Below are positions 50,223-59,638 of a stretch of 64,000 nt of DNA, one piece after another (within the stretch, counting starts at the first letter, position 1; every line of letters starts with the position of its first letter). Below the pieces are notes generated by a model. The model was given only the letters and a program-made list of their open reading frames with translations, was not told where the DNA came from and did no database searches. Both the position numbers and the translations under genes were made by a program. Source of the DNA: SAR116 cluster bacterium AG-447-A06 (GTDB lineage Bacteria > Pseudomonadota > Alphaproteobacteria > Puniceispirillales > Puniceispirillaceae); NCBI GenBank assembly GCA_003212345.1, contig QCPZ01000001.1, positions 195,638-259,637 on the forward strand, in the 5' to 3' direction.

Positions 50223-50816
50223 ATGCCAAAGAAAAGCACTACCTACTCGATAGAGGATATGGTTTTGTGGCAGCGGGTTACTTCTCAGGTGACTCCTTTG
50301 AAGTCCACCACACAGTCATCATCCCTTGCAAATCTGGTTTCTGATGTCACTAACCGCCAAGATATGGTTTTGAAAGAGAATGTAATAACCCAGAAAAGAT
50401 TGGTTGTAGATGATATTTCTATAAGACCCGCAGGGATTGCTTCGAAAAAACGTACATTAAAACAAGTAACACCAGTTGATTTGCGCCATGGGGAAAAGGC
50501 CGGCATTGATGGTAGTACGAAACGCCGATTATTTCGCGGTGAGGTTCCAATTGACTTGCGGCTTGATCTTCATGGGATGACGGCGGCACGGGCACACAAA
50601 CAGCTTATCCAATTCATAGTATCTGCAGCTAACGGTGGTTGTCGCTGTGTTCTTGTAATTACTGGCAAGGGTTTAGGTGTTTTAAATGGTCATGTGCCTA
50701 ACTGGTTGAAACAACCGCCTCTGTCTCTTCATGTTTTGGCATTAGCTGAAGCGCGGCCAAAAGATGGGGGTGGCGGTGCGTTTTATGTGTTGTTACGCCG
50801 TAAGCGAGGTGACTAG
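50223..50816 (+). CDS. Smr/MutS2-type endonuclease domain protein
   Basis: A 197-aa protein with a C-terminal Smr domain: LRLDLHGMTAARAHKQLIQFI (DxH motif) and VLVITGKGLGVLNGHVPNWL (TGxG motif). The N-terminus (SIEDMVLWQRVTSQVTPLK) is the usual alphaproteobacterial Smr start. The ATG at 50223 replaces the TTG at 50211 of the ORF track. Smr proteins can nick DNA or cleave RNA; the substrate here is unknown. The XRE gene follows after three bases. Confidence 0.88.
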   Translation: MPKKSTTYSIEDMVLWQRVTSQVTPLKSTTQSSSLANLVSDVTNRQDMVLKENVITQKRLVVDDISIRPAGIASKKRTLKQVTPVDLRHGEKAGIDGSTKRRLFRGEVPIDLRLDLHGMTAARAHKQLIQFIVSAANGGCRCVLVITGKGLGVLNGHVPNWLKQPPLSLHVLALAEARPKDGGGGAFYVLLRRKRGD

Positions 50817-50819
50817 TAA

Positions 50820-51182
50820 ATGACACCATTTGGCTCTAAAATGCGTGAATTACGGCGACACCATAAACGAACTCAACAGCAACAGGCAACGTTTCTTGGT
50901 GTTTCCAAAGCTTATATTTCTGCGCTTGAAACAGGTGAGCGCGGCCAGCCGTCAGCAATCTTTGTAGACCGTATATGTGTTTGGCTTGGTTTGATATGGG
51001 ATGATGCTGAAGAATTAAAACGGCTTGCTAGTGTGTCACACCCCAAGCCTTCGATTGATGTTCGAGGGCAAACTGCTAACGCTGTGTACCTATCAAATTT
51101 GTTAGCGCAAAATATTAAAAGGTTATCACCTGAAGATTGCGGTGACTTGATTAGAGAAATTGAGCGTCGTATACAAAGCTAA
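50820..51182 (+). CDS. XRE-family transcriptional regulator
   Basis: A 120-aa protein with an N-terminal helix-turn-helix: MRELRRHHKRTQQQQATFLGVSKAYISALETGERGQPS. The C-terminal half is helical (VYLSNLLAQNIKRLSPEDCGDLIREIERRI) and may dimerise. It starts three bases after the Smr stop and is probably cotranscribed; this Smr-XRE pairing is common in the class. Targets are unknown. Confidence 0.88.
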   Translation: MTPFGSKMRELRRHHKRTQQQQATFLGVSKAYISALETGERGQPSAIFVDRICVWLGLIWDDAEELKRLASVSHPKPSIDVRGQTANAVYLSNLLAQNIKRLSPEDCGDLIREIERRIQS

Positions 51183-51371
51183 TTTTTTTAATATATGTAA
51201 GAAAGCGTGCAAGACCGATTTGCTAAAAACTGTTCTTATGGTAAAAGGTCGGCAATGCGATTAAACGATAGAACTTCTAAGATCTTCCATCGTTAATTTT
51301 GTAAATGGAAAAACGAGTGCCAAGTGTTTGGTAAGGTCCAACCGGCCGTTTAGCAATAAAGGATAGGCAAT

Positions 51372-51914
51372 ATGATATCTGAGTCTCTGCGCGGTCATAT
51401 TGCCAAAATATCTGTTGAGACAGTTGATCAGTTAACTGAGCGTGATATCAATGAACTGAGTGATGCTGCTGAGTCTGCAATCCTGTCGGGTGGTGGTTTT
51501 GGATGGTTGTCGCCACCACCTAAATCAGTGATGGAAGACTATTGGCGCGGTGTGCAGATGATTCCTGATAGACATTTGATTATTGCACGCCTTGATAAGG
51601 TTATTGCTGGTAGCTGCCAGATAACACGCCCCCCAAAAAACAACGAGGCGCAAAAGTTTTCCTGTCAATTGACAACATTTTTTGTCGCCCCTTGGGCGCG
51701 CGGTCATGGCTTGGCGCAAATGATCGTAGCGGAGTCCGAGGCTTTGGCAAAGTCCGAGGGTTTTTTAATGATTAATCTTGATGTGCGGGCAACACAAGAT
51801 CGTGCCATACAGTCGTTTGAAGCACGTGGTTTCAAACGTTATGCCACAAATAACTATTATGCTAAAGTAGGCGAAGATTATGTTCTCGGGTTTTACTATC
51901 ACAAAGAACTTTAA
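51372..51914 (+). CDS. GNAT family N-acetyltransferase
   Basis: A 180-aa acetyltransferase. The acetyl-CoA loop reads VAPWARGHGLAQMIVAESEALAKSEG (R/Q-x-x-G-x-G/A form), followed by INLDVRATQDRAIQSFEARGFKRYA, the C-terminal GNAT motif. Substrate is unknown. It ends two bases before the HIT-protein start, so they are likely an operon. The 189-bp gap upstream shows nothing I can name. Confidence 0.85.
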   Translation: MISESLRGHIAKISVETVDQLTERDINELSDAAESAILSGGGFGWLSPPPKSVMEDYWRGVQMIPDRHLIIARLDKVIAGSCQITRPPKNNEAQKFSCQLTTFFVAPWARGHGLAQMIVAESEALAKSEGFLMINLDVRATQDRAIQSFEARGFKRYATNNYYAKVGEDYVLGFYYHKEL

Positions 51915-51916
51915 AT

Positions 51917-52282
51917 ATGGCTTATGATAAGAATAATATTTTTGCAAAAATTCTGCGTGGTGAAATCCCTTGCAAGGCTATTGATGAGGATGATCATACG
52001 CTTAGTTTTGCCGATATTAATCCGCAGGCGCCTATACATGTATTGGTTATTCCAAAAGGGGCTTACACTGATTGGCCAGACTTTGCCGTTCACGCAAGTG
52101 GTGAGGAAATCGCCGCCTTTTTTAGAGCTGTTAGCCGTGTCGCAGAATTAACCGGCATTAGTGATACAGGCTATCGGGTTATCTCAAATATTGGGCCTGA
52201 TAGCCATCAAGAAGTTCCACATTTTCACATGCATGTTCTTGGTGGAACGCCAATTGGCCCGCTTGTAGTGGCAAAGGGCTAG
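51917..52282 (+). CDS. HIT family nucleotide hydrolase (HinT-like)
   Basis: A 121-aa histidine-triad protein, probably a purine nucleoside phosphoramidase. It begins NNIFAKILRGEIPCKAIDEDDHTLSFADINPQAPIHVLVIPK, and the catalytic triad region is VPHFHMHVLGG (H-x-H-x-H). Translationally close-coupled to the GNAT gene upstream. Confidence 0.93.
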   Translation: MAYDKNNIFAKILRGEIPCKAIDEDDHTLSFADINPQAPIHVLVIPKGAYTDWPDFAVHASGEEIAAFFRAVSRVAELTGISDTGYRVISNIGPDSHQEVPHFHMHVLGGTPIGPLVVAKG

Positions 52283-52413
52283 CCCTACCGAAATATAAAA
52301 TTACTGGTACGTACATTGATGCTCTATCGTGTCAGCTTAGGTTTGTTTTTCGGTGCCGGGGTTTTTGTTATCATGATATAGGTTAATTTCCCAAAGCACC
52401 TAAAAGAGATGGC

Positions 52414-53382
52414 CTAACGTCTGATCCTATTGCTTGTATGTTTCGGGTGTTTGCGTTCAATTATGTCCCATGTCATGGAGGCAATATTTATGCTGGATAA
52501 GCGCTCAATCTCGCGAATACCGGTCGGCGAAGTGACATTTATTTCAGTCAAATAGTCGCCAATTATATCAATGCCAACAAAAAGCAACCCGCGGCGACGT
52601 AGCTCTGGACCAATTGCACCACAGATTTCCAAGTCGCGTTTGGTTAGGTCAGCTCTTGCAGCAATGCCTCCAACATGAAAATTGGACCTGACTTCATCTT
52701 CATTTGGAATTCGATTTACCGCCCCAACAGGGCTTCCATCAACCAAAATGATCCTTTTATCACCGTTACGGACTGCGGGCAGGTAGGCTTGCACCATCAC
52801 GGGTTCGTGGTTGATGCCGAAAAATATTTCAAGAAGCGAGTTTAAATTTTGATCACAAGGTTGAATGCGGAATACCCCAGTCCCGCCGCTACCGAACAAT
52901 GGCTTGATAATGATATCTTTGTGCTTACATCGAAATGCTTTAATGGCTGCAATGTCGCGGCTAATCAACGTTGCGGGCATTAAATCTGGATATAGTGTGA
53001 CAAGAAGCTTTTCTGGCGCATTGCGAACTTCGGCTGGGTTGTTAACCACCATCGTTTTTGGGTCCAACATTTCTAGCAAATAGGTTGCCGTAATGTAAGC
53101 CATATCAAAGGGTGGGTCTTGACGCATCAGAATTATGTCAAAGTTCTGCAATGCCTCGACTTTAGTCACACCCGTTTCAAAATGCGCCCCAGCTTGATCA
53201 TAAAATGTAAGCTCTTGGCCACGCGCGCATACAATCCCTTCATTTAGGCTGAGTAAATTTGGTGTGTAATACCATAAATTATGACCACGTTTTTGCGCTT
53301 CTAAACCAAGCGCAAATGTTGTGTCTCCTGCAATTTGTAAAGACTCGACTTTGTCCATCTGAATGGCAATTGAAAGACTCAT
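52414..53382 (-). CDS. gshB: Glutathione synthetase
   Basis: ATP-grasp enzyme joining gamma-glutamylcysteine and glycine. It begins SLSIAIQMDKVESLQIAGDTTFALGLEAQKRGH, with FDIILMRQDPPFDMAYITATYLLE and the ATP-grasp loop KPLFGSGGTGVFRI. The C-terminal EINVTSPTGIREIERL is diagnostic. At 322 aa it is complete. It lies eight bases after the BON lipoprotein gene in the same direction; the yraN gene often found beside it is absent. Confidence 0.96.
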   Translation of the reverse strand: MSLSIAIQMDKVESLQIAGDTTFALGLEAQKRGHNLWYYTPNLLSLNEGIVCARGQELTFYDQAGAHFETGVTKVEALQNFDIILMRQDPPFDMAYITATYLLEMLDPKTMVVNNPAEVRNAPEKLLVTLYPDLMPATLISRDIAAIKAFRCKHKDIIIKPLFGSGGTGVFRIQPCDQNLNSLLEIFFGINHEPVMVQAYLPAVRNGDKRIILVDGSPVGAVNRIPNEDEVRSNFHVGGIAARADLTKRDLEICGAIGPELRRRGLLFVGIDIIGDYLTEINVTSPTGIREIERLSSINIASMTWDIIERKHPKHTSNRIRR

Positions 53383-53390
53383 AAGACGGC

Positions 53391-53996
53391 TTAGAGACGT
53401 TTGTCGGTTTGTAAAATTATATAATTTACAACTTTTTTGGTGAAGCGTACTTCTCGTGCATGTTCCACTACACGCCTCATTTCATTTACATCCGCGGCAA
53501 CACCGGATAAATAAACCGTACCATTTACAACATCAATACTGAAGTTAAGGGATGAGATACTTTTATCGGAAATTAGTTTACCACGTAATGTTGCGCTAGC
53601 GGCAAGGTCTTTAGCTATGTCCTTTATTGATGATGAGTCAGTAATCTGTAATTCATTTACCACCTCTCGAACGCCGCGAACTTTCCAAGCCAGTTTTGTT
53701 GCTAGTATCTTTTCTTCTGGCTTCTTTATTTTGCCCGTCAATAAAACCGCACCATCATTCACAGTGATGTCAACAGCGGTTACTAGAGTGAAATCGTTTT
53801 GGATAAATTGATCCGTCAATTTGGCGTGAATTTGCGTATCTGCAACTGAGGTGGATAGCCCCTTTTCAGTTGTCGAGGCAGCGACTGCGGCTGTGCCAAC
53901 TCCAATTACGGCATTCGCACATCCTGATAGTCCGATTGGAAAAAGCAAGAGAAAAATAGCCGTTGGCACCGAGAGCGTCTGTCGTGTCGATGGCAT
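53391..53996 (-). CDS. BON-domain lipoprotein
   Basis: A 201-aa predicted lipoprotein with lipobox LSGC (Cys26). Two BON domains follow: about residues 50-115 (DTQIHAKLTDQFIQNDF, DGAVLLTGKIKKPEEKILATKLAWKVRGVREVVNELQI) and about 125-195 (ATLRGKLISDKSISSLNFSIDVVNGTVYLSGVAADVNEMRRVVEHARE). Relatives such as OsmY and DolP bind phospholipid at the outer membrane. It sits between rsmI and gshB, the usual alphaproteobacterial location. Confidence 0.88.
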   Translation of the reverse strand: MPSTRQTLSVPTAIFLLLFPIGLSGCANAVIGVGTAAVAASTTEKGLSTSVADTQIHAKLTDQFIQNDFTLVTAVDITVNDGAVLLTGKIKKPEEKILATKLAWKVRGVREVVNELQITDSSSIKDIAKDLAASATLRGKLISDKSISSLNFSIDVVNGTVYLSGVAADVNEMRRVVEHAREVRFTKKVVNYIILQTDKRL

Positions 53997-54240
53997 GTTT
54001 ATGTCCTTAATCGCTGATTTTTTTAGGTCTTTAATGTGACGTGTTGTGATTCATCGGTCAAGATCATTTGCGGGAAATAACTCTGCATTTTGGATATGGA
54101 CAATCTTCCCAATCCAAGATACGTGTGAATTTTTTGGATAAAAATTTAGGTACGTAATAAAAAGTTATAATTTTTCGTTCGTTATTTTACAGAGATGATC
54201 CTTTGCAAAGGCAAAAACCTCACATTAATCTCGTCAAATA

Positions 54241-55104
54241 TTAATCTGTCCTCTTGCACTCACTGTTAAGATCAATCGCCATTGAATAGATTTTTTTGCG
54301 GGGTTGTCCGGAGATTTGTGTGACGGTCTGGACCGCATCACGAAGGCTGGCCGCCTTCATTTCTTCGCGAAGCATTGATATAAGTTTTATCTCCTCAAAC
54401 TCATCACTACGTTCGTTGGCGCCGCTGATGAGAATGACAATTTCGCCTTTTGGGGTAACTGATTTTGCATAGAAATTCTTCAATAACTTTAAGCTATCAC
54501 GGTGAAAGTTCTCGTGCAGTTTGGTAAGTTCACGTGCAACAACGGCCATCCTATCGCCAAACTCTTCGTACATAAGCTGCAATGTCGCTCCTAGCCTACG
54601 CGGCGATTCAAACCAAATAGTGGTTATTGGTAGAGCTGTAAATTCACGAAATGCGGTTGATGCCGCTTTTTGATTATTTGGCACAAAACCAGCAAACAGA
54701 AATCGATTGCTCGGCAGGCCAGCAGCTGATAAGGCTGCCAAAACCGCACTTGGGCCAGGAATTGTTATCACGTCAATGCCGGCATCGTGGCAGGCTGCAA
54801 CAAGCTTGTAACCGGGGTCAGACACTAGTGGCGTGCCAGCATCGCTGACAAGGGCAACTAGATTGCCAGCACTCATTGCTGCAAGTAGTTTTGGGCGCAT
54901 TACTTTGCCGTTATGATCATGATAGGGCATGAATTTTGCTGAAGTGTGGAGCCCTGTAAGGGACAATAATTTGCGTGTTACTCGGGTATCCTCACAAGCT
55001 AGAATATCAGCGCTTTGTAACATTTTAGCCGCGCGTGGTGACAAATCGCCAAGATTGCCAATCGGTGTTGCTATCACGGCTAATTGTCCGGTCGATTGCA
55101 TCAT
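54241..55104 (-). CDS. rsmI: 16S rRNA 2'-O-ribose C1402 methyltransferase
   Basis: Tetrapyrrole-methylase-fold enzyme that methylates C1402 of 16S rRNA. The N-terminus QLAVIATPIGNLGDLSPRAAKMLQSADILACEDTRVTRKLL and ALVSDAGTPLVSDPGYKLV are diagnostic. At 287 aa it is complete. It is divergent from the LpoA-like gene, the usual rsmI arrangement in proteobacteria. The 244-bp gap downstream has a 12-bp palindrome (CCTTTGCAAAGG at 54200-54211) and no gene. Confidence 0.94.
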   Translation of the reverse strand: MMQSTGQLAVIATPIGNLGDLSPRAAKMLQSADILACEDTRVTRKLLSLTGLHTSAKFMPYHDHNGKVMRPKLLAAMSAGNLVALVSDAGTPLVSDPGYKLVAACHDAGIDVITIPGPSAVLAALSAAGLPSNRFLFAGFVPNNQKAASTAFREFTALPITTIWFESPRRLGATLQLMYEEFGDRMAVVARELTKLHENFHRDSLKLLKNFYAKSVTPKGEIVILISGANERSDEFEEIKLISMLREEMKAASLRDAVQTVTQISGQPRKKIYSMAIDLNSECKRTD

Positions 55105-55253
55105 GAGGTTAGTATACTCTCTCCAGAACTCGTGATAAATCGAAGTATAAGGTAATGCCTAGATTTTGGACAAGCGGATAATGACAAAAAGTGAAAAAGC
55201 CATCATGATGACTTATTGTAAAAAAATGTTGCCGTTGGATAGAGTGCGCTTTA

Positions 55254-56912
55254 ATGCAAAATCGATATAAAAAAATAAAAAACAGTAATTTTGGTAAGCA
55301 TGCTTGGCCCTCGATCTGGTGTTTATCGAGCAGGGTCATATTACCGTTGTTTTGGCTTGCTGCGTGCCAGCCGGCCACCGTGCCATTAGAAAGGACAGTG
55401 GGGTCAAATAGATCAGACACAAAAGCGGAGCAGATAAATAATGGACAAACTGACAAAAATAGTGGTCAAACCAGAACTACAGAAGAAAATCGAAGTCCAG
55501 TAAAATTTGGCCTTCCCCAATCAATTATTGTTATTGACGAAACAAACGAGGCACAAAATCCGTATCCAGATCAGCCCTTGGAAAATACAGATACAGTTCA
55601 ACAGATAGACCAGAAGATGGTGGAACAAAAAACAACTGCAGAAATTCTAGCTGCAAATGCTGTAATGAACGCGATTACTTGGCAATTTCAAGCAGGCAAA
55701 AAAGAAACAAAAATATTAAACCCTGTTATTTCGAATAACCAAGATGTGTCTTTGAGCGAAGACGCGCTTGAGACGGCATTTGCTCTTTTATCAAGCCGTG
55801 TAACTCCAGACATTCATCAACCTACTTTTGAAATACCACCGAAGTTGGATGGGATGATTCGCGTTGGGTTATTGGTGCCATTAAGTGGAAAATATGCTGC
55901 GCTTGGTAATGAAATACGTCGCGGCGTTGAAATGGCGTTATTTACCATCAACAACCCGAAAATTGAATTGTTGTTTCTTGATACAAAGGCAGGTGAAGAT
56001 GCTAGCAATGCGGCGATGACCGGAATAACAAGTGGCGTTGATATTTTTATTGGCCCCCTTTTCACCGACGCCGTTATCGAAGCGCGTGCGGTGATGGATG
56101 ATGTTGTTGATGGACAAAAATCCCCCCCGATGCTGTTATTGTCAAATAATGTTGATGTGGCAGCAACAGATTACTGGTTAATGGGTTATCTTCCTGAACA
56201 GCAACTCGATGGATTGCTTGGTCACGCAATCAGTGAGGGTAAGCGGAAATTTGCGCTTATTGCTCAGGATACAGTTTTTGGCCAACGTCTTCTCTCCCAC
56301 GCAAATCGACGGTTGGCGGACTTTGGCTTGCGGGCCGAGGCGGTTCAGGTTCTGAGTGATGAAGACCTTGCTGATGAAAATAACTTGAAAGCAGCCATTC
56401 GCAATTTTACTCGTTATGTACCGCCACGGGAGGGTGAAATAATTGGCGAAAGCCCGTTTGATGCCGTGGTGTTCGCTGGCGATCCTGCGTTTGCGCTGCG
56501 GACGGCCCCCGTGCTTGCCTATTATGACGTTGGCCCGGATCGGGCGCTTTATCTGGGCAACGCCTTGTGGGATCAAACCCAGTTGTTGGTTGAGCCATCA
56601 TTGCAAGGAGGACTTTTTACACGACGGCCTAGCAACCTTGACCTACGATTCGATTCCAGCTGGGATGATATTTGGCCAGACCCAGCGGGTCAGTTAGCTA
56701 GAGTTGGGTTTGATGCCATGGCTCTTGTTGCCGCGCTGGCTAAATCGGGAGAAGAGGATTGGGTCAAACAACTTGTCAGCAATAATGGCTTTCAGGGTTT
56801 TAGCGGGGCATTCCGATTACTTCCTAACGGTCGTAATATTCGCAGTTTTGAGCTTCGGCAAATCGACAATGGTCATGCTAAAGTGATCAAGTCTGCACCA
56901 AATAAAATATAG
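55254..56912 (+). CDS. LpoA-like penicillin-binding protein activator (lipoprotein)
   Basis: A 552-aa lipoprotein with lipobox LAAC (Cys38). After a low-complexity linker of about 150 residues rich in Glu/Gln/Asn, it has a periplasmic-binding-protein fold: IRVGLLVPLSGKYAALGNEIRRGVEMALF, VDIFIGPLFTDAVIEARAV and FDAVVFAGDPAFALRTAPVLAYYDVGP. This matches the C-terminal domain of LpoA/YraM; the N-terminal TPR domain of gammaproteobacterial LpoA is missing. It probably acts in peptidoglycan synthesis, supported by the adjacent divergent rsmI. Confidence 0.85.
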   Translation: MQNRYKKIKNSNFGKHAWPSIWCLSSRVILPLFWLAACQPATVPLERTVGSNRSDTKAEQINNGQTDKNSGQTRTTEENRSPVKFGLPQSIIVIDETNEAQNPYPDQPLENTDTVQQIDQKMVEQKTTAEILAANAVMNAITWQFQAGKKETKILNPVISNNQDVSLSEDALETAFALLSSRVTPDIHQPTFEIPPKLDGMIRVGLLVPLSGKYAALGNEIRRGVEMALFTINNPKIELLFLDTKAGEDASNAAMTGITSGVDIFIGPLFTDAVIEARAVMDDVVDGQKSPPMLLLSNNVDVAATDYWLMGYLPEQQLDGLLGHAISEGKRKFALIAQDTVFGQRLLSHANRRLADFGLRAEAVQVLSDEDLADENNLKAAIRNFTRYVPPREGEIIGESPFDAVVFAGDPAFALRTAPVLAYYDVGPDRALYLGNALWDQTQLLVEPSLQGGLFTRRPSNLDLRFDSSWDDIWPDPAGQLARVGFDAMALVAALAKSGEEDWVKQLVSNNGFQGFSGAFRLLPNGRNIRSFELRQIDNGHAKVIKSAPNKI

Positions 56913-56965
56913 ACACTGGTGTATATTGTACGCGGTTTTTATAGCAATTATTGTGTCGCATGTCT

Positions 56966-58192
56966 CTAACGGAGTATCGCTGTTAGGATGTGATTAAGCC
57001 GCAAACGCCCGTCTGGCGTTGTGACAAGGTTAGATGTTTCGTGTTCATGATGTAGCCAACCGCAATCGATGTATTGATCAACGGCGCTAAAATCAAGCCA
57101 GCTTTCAATAGGACCACATAGTGTTTGTATGGCGTCAAGATGAATGCCGTCTTTTAAACGAAGGCCCATCATTACCATTTCATGGGCCCAGTCTCTTGGT
57201 GTGTCGATTTCTTTTTTTTCGATTCCATGACCTATTGCGTTAACTGCGTTTAGCCATCCGGCAGGGCTACGCCTTATTATGGTTGCGGTGCGAGATAGAC
57301 ATCTTTGTTTGGACTCAAAAACTGCAAAGCGGCCATGTGCTCCTGGCCCCACCCCCATCCAGTCAGCCGCTTGCCAATAAGTTAAATTATGACGGCATTC
57401 CTGCCCAACAGCTGCATGGTTGGAAATTTCATAGGCAGGTAGCCCGGCTGCTGTTGTCATTTCTTGCGTGATCTCATAAAGGTCAGCAGCACTGTCATCA
57501 TCAAGAGCCATTATCTCGCCTTTGCGTTCCCTAGTGTGAAATATTGTTCCAGTCTCAATGGTTAGTTGATAAAGTGACAAATGTCCAAGCCCTAAGGACA
57601 GTGCTTGACTAAGCATAGTGCCCCAAGCTTTTGCGCTTTGACCTGGGAAAGCGTAAATCAAATCAATTGATACTGAATCAAAAGCGGTACGAACCGTATC
57701 AAGCGCGGCTAGGGCCTCTTTAACGGAGTGTTCACGTCCAAGAAATTTGAGATTGGCATCATCAAGTGATTGCACACCCATTGATACACGGTTGATCCCT
57801 GCTTGGCGGAATTCAAGCATTGACTTTACCTCGGTGGATGTTGGATTTGCTTCGGCGGTAATTTCAATGTTGGTGGCGAACCCAAACAGATTTTTGGCAT
57901 GGATAATAATTTGCTCGACAAGCCATGGTGGCATCAAAGAAGGAGTGCCGCCGCCAAAAAACAGGCTGGATAGTGATGGATGTTCTGGCAAGAGTGATGC
58001 CATATGGGTCATTTCTGTTAAAAGCGCGTTGCCAAAAGCCTTTTCATCAACGTCGGTTCTCACATGTGAATTAAAATCACAATAAGGGCATTTTGCCAGG
58101 CAAAATGGCCAATGAACATAAAGCCCGAATGCACGGTCAGATAGCATGCATGCCGTTGGGTCTTTTTGGTATGATTCGAGCTTATCCATCAT
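56966..58192 (-). CDS. hemW: Radical SAM haem chaperone HemW
   Basis: Formerly called a coproporphyrinogen oxidase; HemW carries haem to target proteins. The radical SAM cluster motif is in VHWPFCLAKCPYCDFNSHV (CxxxCxxC), followed by FFGGGTPSLM and ISMGVQS-type GINRVSMGVQSLDD. The extra Cys/His features of true HemN are absent, which favours HemW. At 408 aa it is complete. The start overlaps rdgB by 11 bp. Confidence 0.93.
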   Translation of the reverse strand: MMDKLESYQKDPTACMLSDRAFGLYVHWPFCLAKCPYCDFNSHVRTDVDEKAFGNALLTEMTHMASLLPEHPSLSSLFFGGGTPSLMPPWLVEQIIIHAKNLFGFATNIEITAEANPTSTEVKSMLEFRQAGINRVSMGVQSLDDANLKFLGREHSVKEALAALDTVRTAFDSVSIDLIYAFPGQSAKAWGTMLSQALSLGLGHLSLYQLTIETGTIFHTRERKGEIMALDDDSAADLYEITQEMTTAAGLPAYEISNHAAVGQECRHNLTYWQAADWMGVGPGAHGRFAVFESKQRCLSRTATIIRRSPAGWLNAVNAIGHGIEKKEIDTPRDWAHEMVMMGLRLKDGIHLDAIQTLCGPIESWLDFSAVDQYIDCGWLHHEHETSNLVTTPDGRLRLNHILTAILR

Positions 58193-58802
58193 TTTTGGGA
58201 ATAAAACAGCGCGATATTAATTTTGCAAAGGCATCAGCACGGTGGCTGATGGCATGCTTGATGTTGGGATCCATCTCCCCGAAGCTCATGTTGTGACCAT
58301 AAGGTTGAAAAATGGGATCGTAGCCAAAACCTCGGGTACCGCGGGCTGGAAACTTCAGGACGCCCTGGATTTTGCCCTCAACACTTATTGCCTGCCCATC
58401 TGGCCAGACTATAGCAAGCGCACAAATAAATTCAGCTCGCGCATCATCACTTTGGGCTTTTAAAAGGGCCTCCTTAACAGCTTTCATCGCAATGTTAAAG
58501 TCGCGGTTTGGGCCAGCCCAACGCGCAGAATGAACGCCGGGTGCACCGTTGAGTGCGGTAACTGATAGGCCAGAGTCGTCGGCCAGCGCTGTTATGCCTG
58601 ATGCCAGTGCTGCTGCCCGTGCTTTCAAAACAGCATTGCCAATAAAAGTTTTTTCAGTCTCGTTGGGTTCGGCCAGACCAAGACTTTTGGCAGAAATAAT
58701 AGTGAAATCAAAGCCAGCAAAAAGTGCTTCAATTTCTCGCATTTTTCCATCATTGTGGGTGGCAATAACAAGCTTATCTTCAATAAATTGACGGTCTGTC
58801 AT
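58182..58802 (-). CDS. rdgB: XTP/dITP diphosphatase (RdgB/HAM1)
   Basis: Removes inosine and xanthosine triphosphates from the nucleotide pool. The N-terminus LVIATHNDGKMREIEALF and the segments LADDSGLSVTALNGAPGVHSARWAG and GFGYDPIFQPYGHNMSFGEM are diagnostic. At 206 aa it is complete. It lies between rph and hemW in a leftward operon, the usual order. Confidence 0.96.
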   Translation of the reverse strand: MTDRQFIEDKLVIATHNDGKMREIEALFAGFDFTIISAKSLGLAEPNETEKTFIGNAVLKARAAALASGITALADDSGLSVTALNGAPGVHSARWAGPNRDFNIAMKAVKEALLKAQSDDARAEFICALAIVWPDGQAISVEGKIQGVLKFPARGTRGFGYDPIFQPYGHNMSFGEMDPNIKHAISHRADAFAKLISRCFIPKNDG

Positions 58803-58830
58803 GGCGTTGCCTCAGTTACAAATTGACGGC

Positions 58831-59562
58831 TTAGAGACCAGAATCCTGAACGGCGCGTTGTTGCAGAGCAAAAAGTTGACCGCATCCAGAATCTGCCAAA
58901 TCAAGCATTTCATCCAAGCTGCGGCGCGAAAACGGATGTTCTTCACCAGTGGCTTGAACTTCCACAAGTTCACCTGCGGCAGTTAGGATAAAATTTGCAT
59001 CAATTTCGGCAGAACTATCCTCGTCATAGTCAAGGTCAAGAATTGCCTGTTTCCGGTAGATCCCGCAGGAAATTGCAGCGACTTGCCCAGTCAAAGGCAT
59101 TTGGGTGATAGCGCCTGTCAACAAAAGGTGTTCGCATGCGATACGAAGCGCAACCCAAGCACCGGTTATTGCTGCGGTACGCGTTCCACCATCAGCCTGA
59201 ATCACATCACAATCAATTTTGATTTGACGCTCACCAAGTGCCTTTAGATCGGTGACCGCTCGAAGTGAACGCCCAATAAGCCTTTGGATTTCCAGAGTCC
59301 GTCCCCCTTGTTTGCCGCGGGCGGCCTCGCGATCGATCCGGCTATGAGTGGAACGCGGCAGCATGCCGTATTCAGCTGTAACCCAACCTTTACCGCTATT
59401 GCGGAGAAACGGGGGAACGCGCTCGTCTACAGATGCGGTACAAATAACATGTGTATTACCAAATTTGGCAAGACAGGATCCTTCAGCGTGAAGTGACACT
59501 GAAGGTTCAAGACTAACAGTTCGAAGCGCGTTAGTGGCGCGGCCGGAGGGGCGGGACATCAT
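58831..59562 (-). CDS. rph: Ribonuclease PH
   Basis: Phosphorolytic 3' exoribonuclease trimming tRNA precursors. [17 protein letters not shown] and [17 protein letters not shown] begin the protein, and the phosphate-site region is [36 protein letters not shown] is the family signature. At 243 aa it is complete. It is the first gene of the rph-rdgB-hemW unit and divergent from hrcA with 76 bp between. Confidence 0.96.
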   Translation of the reverse strand: MMSRPSGRATNALRTVSLEPSVSLHAEGSCLAKFGNTHVICTASVDERVPPFLRNSGKGWVTAEYGMLPRSTHSRIDREAARGKQGGRTLEIQRLIGRSLRAVTDLKALGERQIKIDCDVIQADGGTRTAAITGAWVALRIACEHLLLTGAITQMPLTGQVAAISCGIYRKQAILDLDYDEDSSAEIDANFILTAAGELVEVQATGEEHPFSRRSLDEMLDLADSGCGQLFALQQRAVQDSGL

Positions 59563-59638
59563 TAATTAATCCTAATTTTTTGTTGTTTTGTTGTTTCTTT
59601 GATTGACCAAGTTAAGCAGCTTATCTTAGTTTTTCCTT

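Noticed and set aside
54200-54211. Palindrome CCTTTGCAAAGG after rsmI as a terminator
   Set aside because: It has no loop of usual size and no T tract follows on either strand; kept only as a note.
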